From Sphingomonadaceae bacterium (GTDB lineage Bacteria > Pseudomonadota > Alphaproteobacteria > Sphingomonadales > Sphingomonadaceae), in contig JAGREF010000128.1 in the NCBI GenBank assembly GCA_020446665.1, positions 1 through 8,851 on the forward strand: DNA of 8,851 nt, read 5' to 3'. The translations under genes were made by a program, and so were the position numbers. A model generated the notes under the pieces. It was not told where the DNA came from. It did no database searches and saw only the letters and a program-made list of their open reading frames with translations. This document shows, in pieces, positions 1 through 5,871 of this stretch; positions within the stretch are counted from its first letter, which is position 1; every line of letters starts with the position of its first letter.

Positions 1-33
1 GGGGCGGGGCTTTACAGCCTCGCCCTTTTCTTT
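1..33 (+). terminator. Rho-independent terminator of an upstream gene
   Basis: The arm at positions 2-11 pairs with the arm at 16-25 to give a 10-bp GC-rich stem with one G-T wobble (7 with 20) and a 4-nt loop (12-15). It is followed directly by TTTT, a C, then TTT at 26-33. This is the classical layout of an intrinsic terminator for transcription running left to right. It should end a gene outside the window and insulate the nitroreductase, whose start lies 12 bases beyond the T-tract. A matching terminator on the - strand is unlikely because there is no A-tract before the stem. Confidence 0.8.
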
Positions 34-45
34 AGGTCGTGTCCC

Positions 46-723
46 ATGAGCATGACTGTATCCCAGGCGGTTGAAAGCCGCCGTTCGATCCGCGCCTTTA
101 CCAGCCAGCCAGTTGATCGTGCGGTGCTGGAGCGCGTGCTGGCCAAGGCGCAGCACGCCCCATCCGGCGGGAATCTGCAGCCCTGGCATGCACAAATCCT
201 GACCGGCGAACCGCTCGCTCAACTGATTGATGCCGTGTCCGCTGAGTTGCCCAGGGGCGCCATGGGCGGCGATACGGAATATGCTGTCTATCCCGAGGGT
301 CTCGCGGAACCCTATCGCAGCCGCCGCTACAAAGTGGGGGAAGACATGTATGCCGCATTGGGCGTAACGCGCGAGGACAAGACGGGCCGCATGATCCAGT
401 TCGCCCGCAATTTCAGGGCGTTCGATGCGCCTGTTCTCATGCTTGTTCACTTCCCGCGCTTCATGGGTTCGCCGCAATGGAGCGATGTCGGCATGTGGCT
501 GCAAACGCTCATGCTGTTGCTCCGGGAAGAGGGGCTGGACAGCTGCGCTCAGGAAGCCTGGTCATTATACCACAGCGTGATCCGCAACACGATTTCAATC
601 CCTGACGATCATATCCTCTTTTGCGGTCTGTCGATTGGCTATGCCGATCCATCCGCTGCGATAAACGGCTTCGCCGTCGACCGGGCACCGCTGGATGAAG
701 TGGTCGAATTCAAAGGCTTCTAG
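46..723 (+). CDS. Nitroreductase family protein (PnbA/NfnB-like, FMN-dependent)
   Basis: This complete 225-residue protein has the length of a single-domain nitroreductase. Such enzymes are cytosolic FMN-binding homodimers that use NAD(P)H to reduce nitro groups, quinones or related electron acceptors. Visible family motifs are the phosphate-binding SRRSIRAF at residues 11-18, PSGGNLQPW at 39-47 (the signature loop contacting FMN), a central DVGMWLQTLMLLLREEGLD segment that matches the dimer-core helix, and the C-terminal GLSIGYAD at 194-201. The QEAW that follows the core helix resembles the 4-nitrobenzoate reductase/NfnB branch. There is no signal peptide. The start could be the ATG at 46 or the one at 52; a weak AGG lies about 10 bases before the first. 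A terminator precedes the gene and a 172-nt gap follows, so it is probably monocistronic. The family assignment is firm, but the natural substrate cannot be read from the sequence. Confidence 0.93.
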   Translation: MSMTVSQAVESRRSIRAFTSQPVDRAVLERVLAKAQHAPSGGNLQPWHAQILTGEPLAQLIDAVSAELPRGAMGGDTEYAVYPEGLAEPYRSRRYKVGEDMYAALGVTREDKTGRMIQFARNFRAFDAPVLMLVHFPRFMGSPQWSDVGMWLQTLMLLLREEGLDSCAQEAWSLYHSVIRNTISIPDDHILFCGLSIGYADPSAAINGFAVDRAPLDEVVEFKGF

Positions 724-738
724 AGCGCATTTGTCCCA

Positions 739-760
739 CCGGCGGACGGACCGGGTTTTT
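739..760 (+). terminator. Weak terminator-like hairpin after the nitroreductase gene
   Basis: CCGG at 739-742 can pair with CCGG at 751-754 around an 8-nt loop, and a run of five T follows a G at 756-760. The position, 16 bases after the nitroreductase stop codon, is right for a terminator. The 4-bp stem is short, so efficiency would be low unless flanking bases add to it. It is reported as a weak candidate only. Confidence 0.3.
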
Positions 761-783
761 GTCCATATTATACAATGACTCCC

Positions 784-795
784 CCCGCGCGCGGG
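784..795. promoter_or_regulatory. Perfect 12-bp palindrome in the leader of the CHAT-TPS cluster
   Basis: CCCGCGCGCGGG is its own reverse complement over all 12 bases. It lies in the non-coding gap (724-895) about 100 bases before the CHAT gene. It follows an AT-rich stretch (765-776) containing TATTAT and TACAAT, which resemble a -10 element, but no convincing -35 element sits at the proper distance. A dimeric regulator site is possible. In GC-rich DNA a short CG palindrome can also arise by chance, so function is unproven. Nothing else in the gap looks like a gene. Confidence 0.25.
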
Positions 796-881
796 TCTAG
801 GGTTTTCCCATAAGCAAAAACAAGAAGCGGGTCGGTGAGAATCGTCTGGCGGGGCGCATATCGCGTTTCCGCTTTCAGGCT

Positions 882-887
882 GGGGGA
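882..887 (+). promoter_or_regulatory. Ribosome binding site that selects the GTG start at 896
   Basis: GGGGGA at 882-887 lies 8 bases before the GTG at 896. That spacing is good for a Shine-Dalgarno element. It supports GTG as the true start of the CHAT gene, and the protein then begins with a well-formed signal peptide. No in-frame ATG nearby gives both an RBS and a signal peptide. Confidence 0.6.
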
Positions 888-895
888 TTCGGACC

Positions 896-3800
896 GTGCG
901 ATTGCGTCCACTACTACTCGTGTCGGCCCTTGCCGCACCCATAATAACTCCTGCGTCACTTGCCGCGCAGGAGCGGCCGGTCCTACTGCGGGATTCTTTT
1001 CCGATTGGCAGCGCTGAAGGCATTTTGTGCCAGGTTCAGGATCGCAGCCTTGAGAACAAGGCCCGTCAATCCATGTTCGATCGCGCCTGGGCCGTTGTCT
1101 GCCGCGACAGCGCGCAGCCGGTTTCCACTATATATGCTTTCAAGGATGATGTGGGTGACCCGCTTGGCCGGATCGCTCCGCTCCGCCGCCAGCCGGTAGA
1201 CTGTCCGGCCAGCGCAACCACTGCTGCGGCTCTGGATGGCGTTGCCAGCCGCCAGCTTTGCCGCATCAGCGGGACGGAACTGGGCTGGTCTATCTACCGC
1301 GTGCAGCAAGGTGATGTAACCTATGTAGCAGAGGGTTTCTCAGCCTATGACAGCGCGACTGCGCTGGCGATGCGCTCGGTACTGGAGAATCGGATCGCGC
1401 CGGGCGTGATTGATGTTGCGACCACGTCTGTCAGTGATCCTTTCGCCTTTGCCCGTATCCAGGCCGCCACGCTGGAACCGAGCCAGGCCATGGCGGAGGG
1501 GTATCGTCGCAATCTCGGCGGGGAATATGCAGAAGCTGCCGCCTATTTCGAAACGCTGGAGCAGCGGCTGGCAGGCGACGAGGAAGCCGATATCAATCCG
1601 GGTGAATTCCTCGTCAACCGGGCCTTGCAGAAATCCAATCTGGGCGAATTCGCCGAGGCCGACCGGCTGTTCGTGAAGGCAGAGCCGCTTACGGCCAGCG
1701 ATCCAGTCGCAGCACGCTTGCAGCGCAATTTTGAGGCGATCCATTTGCTCAACCAGGGATTTTATCCCGAAGCGATCGAGCGACTGGCGCGCCCCATCAC
1801 TGCGGGCCTGCCAAGCGCGGAAGCGATGGCCGGACGGCTGGAAATCAGCGCGCCAATCGCTGCCCGGATCAATGGTGATGGTGCGGGAGAAGGATTGCTG
1901 GGCTTCGTCGATGAAGTGAAGCTGAGCAAGCTGGAACGTGCGACCATCATTGATGCGCAGGCGTTGCAGCTTAAAGGCACGGCCTTGCGCCTTTCTGGCA
2001 ACAAGGATGCGGCCCGGTCGGCACTGCTCGATTCCTACGCCCAGGCGATTTCCGTGCGTGACGGCAGGGTAATCTCGATTGCGCGGCTGCGCTCGCAAGT
2101 GTTGGGTGAACTGGCGCTGATCGCAGAAGGTGAAGGCGACCTTGCTACGGCAGAGAGCTATTTGCTCAATTCTATCGACATCCTCCAGGCCCAATATCCG
2201 GATCGCCGCGCTGTCAGCGGGGCGAAGGCGCGGCTAGGTGCAATGCTGCTGCGCAATGGCCGCGAAGAAGAAGGCATGGCAATCTATCGCGAGATCGTCA
2301 GCCGCGCCGTGGGCAAAGGCGATGCTGCAACAGGATTTTCCAACCAGCTCGCCCCCTATTTCCGCCGGCTGGCTCCGCAAGTGGGGGCAGATGGCGCTGC
2401 AGCCGATGATTTCTTCGAAGCAACGCAGATACTTGTCCGACCCGGCGTTGCGGAAACGCAGGCTATCCTTGCCCGCGAACTCAGTGCCCGCAATGACGAG
2501 GCAGCACGGTTGTTTCGCCAATCGACCGACCTGACGCGCGAGATCGAGCGCGCACGCATTCGCTATGTTTCGCTGGGCCGCGAAGAGCAGACCGGGCCGG
2601 TGCGGCAGGCACGGGAAGAGCTGCAGGGCCGGATCGAGGAAATGGAGCAGCAGCAACAGCGCACTCAGGCGGCGCTGGCGAAATATCCGCAATATCGTGT
2701 GGTCGCGCCACGCTCTCTTTCGCTAACCGACTTCCGCTCCAACCTGCAGCCGGGTGAAGCCTATGCGCGGCTCGCCGTGGTCGGGAATTCGCTGTTCATG
2801 TTTTACGCGGACAAGGACACGGCGCTGGCATGGCCAGTGGAGGTTTCGGCAGAAGACCTTGAACTGAAGGTAGACCTGCTGCGGGCTTCGATCTCGGTCT
2901 TTGAGGGCGGCCAGTACCTGACCTATCCCTATGACATTGAGGCTGGCCGCGAGCTTTACACATTGCTGTTCGGTCCGGTTGCTGACCGGCTGCAGGGCGT
3001 GAAGCACCTCGTGTTCGAACCGGACGGGGCGATGCTGCGCCTGCCAGTTGAATTGCTGGTGGCAGATGATGCCTCGGTCGAGCGTTATCTCCAGCGGATT
3101 GAGGATGGCGGTGATGCGTTTGATTTCACCGGGGTGAACTGGTTCGGGCGGGACCGGATGGTTAGCACGGCCGTGTCTGCGCAGGCTTTTGTCGATGCAC
3201 GCATGGCCGATCGCTCCTCCGCTTCGCAGGAATATCTTGGTTTGGGCAAGAATGAACCCATTGGCGACAGCCCGCCGCCAGCCATCGCCTCCACGCTGGT
3301 TTCGGGCGGCAATGCCTGCGGCTGGAGCACTGCGGAATGGAACCGCCCGATTGATGATGCAGAGCTGGTCAATGCCAGCGCCATTATTGGGGGCGAACGT
3401 ACGCAGCTGATAACCGGGGCGGGCTTTTCCGACAGCGCAATCATGGCGAAGCAAGACATGGATCAGTACCGTGTGCTCCACTTCGCAACGCATGGGCTGG
3501 TTACGGCACCCCGGTCATCCTGTCCGGCGCGGCCTGCCTTGCTGACTTCGTTTGGTGGGGAGGGGTCGGATGGGCTGCTGTCTTTCCAGGAAATCTTCGA
3601 TCTCGACCTCGATGCCGATATCGTGATCCTTTCGGCCTGCGATACGGCAGGCAAGGCCAGTGTCGAAGCCACCCGCGAAGCCGGGATTGCCAGCGGTGGC
3701 GGGACTGCACTGGATGGGCTGGTGCGCGCCTTTATCGGGGCAGGGGGGCGCTCCGTCCTCGCCAGCCATTGGCCCGCGCCGGACGAATTTGATGCGACCG

Positions 3801-4036
3801 AGCGGCTGATGAACGAGATGTTCCGGCAAGGTCGCAATCGCGATGTCGGCGATGCGTTGGCTGCTTCGCGCCGCACGCTGATGGACCAGCCGAATACCTC
3901 GCACCCCTATTATTGGGCTGGTTTCGCCATCATCGGCGATGCCGCCCGCCCGCTGCTGACTGATCCCGCACCGGCCACGGCAAATGCCCAACCTGTCAGC
4001 GGTATTGGCGGCGGCAACTCCCAGGCCCGGAATTGA
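896..4036 (+). CDS. Exported TPR-CHAT domain protein (caspase/separase-like peptidase)
   Basis: This is a complete 1046-residue protein. GTG is taken as the start because an RBS precedes it and a Sec signal peptide follows (residues 1 to about 24, with a cut near SLAAQE). Residues 25-165 form a region I do not recognise, with cysteines at 45, 69, 103 and 122. Helical TPR-like repeats cover about 199-300 and 343-500, with alternating small and large residues such as NLGGEYAEAAAYFE. A Gln/Glu-rich coiled coil lies at about 540-595. The CHAT domain fills the C-terminal part, about 640-1015. It carries HFATHG (862-867, catalytic His866), LSACDT (catalytic Cys915), the conserved GLVRAFIGAGGRSVLASHW block, and the closing PYYWAGF near 1004. 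Both dyad residues are present, so it should be an active cysteine peptidase. Family members cleave proteins, often after activation through TPRs. The gene abuts tpsB and probably shares its transcript. Its substrate is unknown; the neighbouring TpsA or TpsB is the obvious candidate by context. Domain calls are firm; the function is inferred. Confidence 0.93.
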   Translation: MRLRPLLLVSALAAPIITPASLAAQERPVLLRDSFPIGSAEGILCQVQDRSLENKARQSMFDRAWAVVCRDSAQPVSTIYAFKDDVGDPLGRIAPLRRQPVDCPASATTAAALDGVASRQLCRISGTELGWSIYRVQQGDVTYVAEGFSAYDSATALAMRSVLENRIAPGVIDVATTSVSDPFAFARIQAATLEPSQAMAEGYRRNLGGEYAEAAAYFETLEQRLAGDEEADINPGEFLVNRALQKSNLGEFAEADRLFVKAEPLTASDPVAARLQRNFEAIHLLNQGFYPEAIERLARPITAGLPSAEAMAGRLEISAPIAARINGDGAGEGLLGFVDEVKLSKLERATIIDAQALQLKGTALRLSGNKDAARSALLDSYAQAISVRDGRVISIARLRSQVLGELALIAEGEGDLATAESYLLNSIDILQAQYPDRRAVSGAKARLGAMLLRNGREEEGMAIYREIVSRAVGKGDAATGFSNQLAPYFRRLAPQVGADGAAADDFFEATQILVRPGVAETQAILARELSARNDEAARLFRQSTDLTREIERARIRYVSLGREEQTGPVRQAREELQGRIEEMEQQQQRTQAALAKYPQYRVVAPRSLSLTDFRSNLQPGEAYARLAVVGNSLFMFYADKDTALAWPVEVSAEDLELKVDLLRASISVFEGGQYLTYPYDIEAGRELYTLLFGPVADRLQGVKHLVFEPDGAMLRLPVELLVADDASVERYLQRIEDGGDAFDFTGVNWFGRDRMVSTAVSAQAFVDARMADRSSASQEYLGLGKNEPIGDSPPPAIASTLVSGGNACGWSTAEWNRPIDDAELVNASAIIGGERTQLITGAGFSDSAIMAKQDMDQYRVLHFATHGLVTAPRSSCPARPALLTSFGGEGSDGLLSFQEIFDLDLDADIVILSACDTAGKASVEATREAGIASGGGTALDGLVRAFIGAGGRSVLASHWPAPDEFDATERLMNEMFRQGRNRDVGDALAASRRTLMDQPNTSHPYYWAGFAIIGDAARPLLTDPAPATANAQPVSGIGGGNSQARN

Positions 4037-4041
4037 AAACT

Positions 4042-5835
4042 ATGAGCGCGCCCTTGCATAAAGTCATAACCAAAATCCTTGTCCCCGCAGGCGTTGCGCT
4101 TGCTGGCTCTGTCCTGCTTGCCCCGATGGCGCTGGCCCAGGCCCCCACGCGAGAGGAAATCCAGCGCGACAGGCTGGACCAGCAATTGCGGCAGAGGGGG
4201 CAGGCGCTCTCGATCGAAGGACAGGTGGAGCGCGCGCCTTGTCCGCTCGCCAATCCCGACTTTGCTGATTTGCGCTTTACCCTGAGAGAGGCGCAGTTTT
4301 CTGGCCTCGACAGCTTGCCCGCCGGCGTGGTTGATGATGCCTGGCGGGGCCAGGTCGGCCAGGAATTACCCGTGGCGGCGGTGTGTGAAATCCGTGACCG
4401 CGCCGCCACTGCGCTACGCCAGGCGGGCTATCTCGCCGCCGTGCAGGTGCCGGCCCAGACCATCGGCGATGGCGTGGTGCGCTTTGACGTGATCCTCGCG
4501 CGGATGACCGGGGTGCAGGTACGCGGCGATCCTGGCCCGTCGGGTGGCCAGCTGCAGAAATATCTCGACAAGCTGGCAGGACAGCCGGTGTTCAATATCC
4601 AGGATGCCGAACGCTATCTGTTGCTGGCGCGTGACATTCCGGGGCTGGATGTGCGGCTGACGCTGCAGCCTGCGCCGCGTGGTGCCGGTGCCCAGCCGGG
4701 CGAAGTGATCGGCGTGTTCAATGTCCAGCGCACCGCGTTCTACCTTGATGCCAGCGTGCAGAATTATGGTTCCAGATCGGTGGGCCGCTTTGGCGGTATG
4801 CTGCGGGCGCGGTTTAACGGACTGACAGGGGCAGGGGATGAAACCACGCTAAGCGCCTATACCACCGCGGAGTTCAAGGAGCAGCAGGTCATCCAGGCCA
4901 GCCATGAATTCCGTGTGGGGGGAGAGGGGCTGACGCTGGGGCTGGATGGCACCTATGCGTGGAGCAAACCGGATGTACCGGGGCCGAACCTGTTCGATTC
5001 CGAAACGCTGATTGCCAGTATCCGCGCGACCTATCCCTTTGTCCGTTCGCAGGCCTTCAACCTATATGGTTCAGCAGGGTTTGACCTGATTGATCAGGAT
5101 ACGGATTTCTCCGGCCTGCCGCTGTCGACTGACAGTTTGCGGGTCGGCTGGATCCGCGCCGATCTCAGCGTGATTGATGAAGACAGCATTCTTGGCCGCG
5201 ATGGCTATAGTGCAGCTGAGCCACGGCTGGCCTTTGGCGCTTCGCTTGAGGCGCGGCAGGGCCTTTCCGTCTTCGGGGCGAGCGAGGGTTGCGGGGTCGC
5301 GTTCGTCAATTGCACTGCGCCCGGGGCGATCCCTCCCAGTCGGTTTGACGGGGACCCGACCTCTTTCATCCTTCGTGGTGAAGCACAGATGGACTGGCGG
5401 CCAACACCGCTGGTCAAGTTCACCTTGCGTCCACGCTTCCAGTATTCCGGTGATGCGCTGTTTAGCTATGAACAATTCTCCGGCGGCAATTACACGGTCG
5501 GGCGTGGCTATGATCCGGGCACGGTCATCGGCGATAGCGGCATCGGTATCCAGGGCGAAATCGCCTATGGTTCGCTCATCCCCGATGAGGGCAGGGCCAT
5601 CGCCTGGCAGCCCTATGCCTTTGTCGATCACATCCGGGTGTGGACAAAGAATATCCCGGGTGATCCGCAAACGCTGACGTCTGCTGGTGCGGGTTTGCGG
5701 GCGACAATTGGCCGCCGTGCCTATCTCGATGTGACAGGGACCGTCCCGCTGGAGCGCCCCCCCTTCGCATTGACGCGGGGTGATGCAAGATTGCTGGCGA
5801 CGCTGACTGTCCAACTGGCTCCGAATAATCGTTGA
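4042..5835 (+). CDS. TpsB outer-membrane transporter, ShlB/FhaC/HecB family
   Basis: This 597-residue protein is close in size to FhaC. Such proteins sit in the outer membrane and export one partner exoprotein (type Vb secretion). The signal peptide covers about residues 1-33 and ends in ALAQA. A charged, Arg/Gln-rich segment (about 36-55) matches the plug helix H1 and linker. POTRA 1 lies at about 78-156 and POTRA 2 at about 157-235. The rest is a beta-barrel of alternating amphipathic strands. The Omp85 L6-loop signature is present as GRGYDPG with Arg488, followed by GIQGEIAYG, the next conserved barrel strand. Cysteine pairs at 67/115 and 417/424 could form disulfides, the second in a probable surface loop. 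A TTG at 4033 is an alternative start that would overlap the CHAT stop codon by 3 bases (TTGA) and add three residues. The ATG at 4042 is preferred, but neither start has a clear RBS, which suggests translational coupling to the gene before it. The partner is the exoprotein gene that follows 36 bases later. Confidence 0.94.
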   Translation: MSAPLHKVITKILVPAGVALAGSVLLAPMALAQAPTREEIQRDRLDQQLRQRGQALSIEGQVERAPCPLANPDFADLRFTLREAQFSGLDSLPAGVVDDAWRGQVGQELPVAAVCEIRDRAATALRQAGYLAAVQVPAQTIGDGVVRFDVILARMTGVQVRGDPGPSGGQLQKYLDKLAGQPVFNIQDAERYLLLARDIPGLDVRLTLQPAPRGAGAQPGEVIGVFNVQRTAFYLDASVQNYGSRSVGRFGGMLRARFNGLTGAGDETTLSAYTTAEFKEQQVIQASHEFRVGGEGLTLGLDGTYAWSKPDVPGPNLFDSETLIASIRATYPFVRSQAFNLYGSAGFDLIDQDTDFSGLPLSTDSLRVGWIRADLSVIDEDSILGRDGYSAAEPRLAFGASLEARQGLSVFGASEGCGVAFVNCTAPGAIPPSRFDGDPTSFILRGEAQMDWRPTPLVKFTLRPRFQYSGDALFSYEQFSGGNYTVGRGYDPGTVIGDSGIGIQGEIAYGSLIPDEGRAIAWQPYAFVDHIRVWTKNIPGDPQTLTSAGAGLRATIGRRAYLDVTGTVPLERPPFALTRGDARLLATLTVQLAPNNR

Positions 5836-5847
5836 TTTGACTACTTA

Positions 5848-5870
5848 CCGCCTGCGCGGGGCGGAGAGGA
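5848..5870 (+). promoter_or_regulatory. GC hairpin overlapping the ribosome binding site of tpsA
   Basis: CCGCC (5848-5852) pairs perfectly with GGCGG (5860-5864) around a 7-nt loop, in the 36-base gap between the transporter and exoprotein genes. The 3' arm covers the first two bases of the Shine-Dalgarno stretch GGAGAGGA (5863-5870). There is no T-tract, so it is not an intrinsic terminator. It could limit or tune translation of the exoprotein, or mark a transcript processing site. The pairing is seen directly; the effect is inferred. Confidence 0.4.
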
Positions 5871-5871
5871 C

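Noticed and set aside
765..776. TATTAT/TACAAT as a sigma-70 -10 element for the CHAT cluster
   Set aside because: The -10-like hexamers are plausible, but no -35-like sequence lies 16-18 bases upstream (the TTGTCC copies at 731 and 759 are at wrong distances), so I do not call a promoter.
595..1023. 142-codon open frame on the - strand across the gap between the nitroreductase and CHAT genes
   Set aside because: It overlaps the ends of both well-supported genes, has an Arg/Ser-rich composition with no domain, and shows no RBS that I can support.
1340..2194. 284-codon open frame on the - strand inside the CHAT gene
   Set aside because: It lies antisense to the TPR region of a well-supported gene, has no recognisable motif or RBS, and fits a shadow frame in GC-rich DNA. 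The same holds for the other antisense frames at 2723-3493 and 5071-5814.
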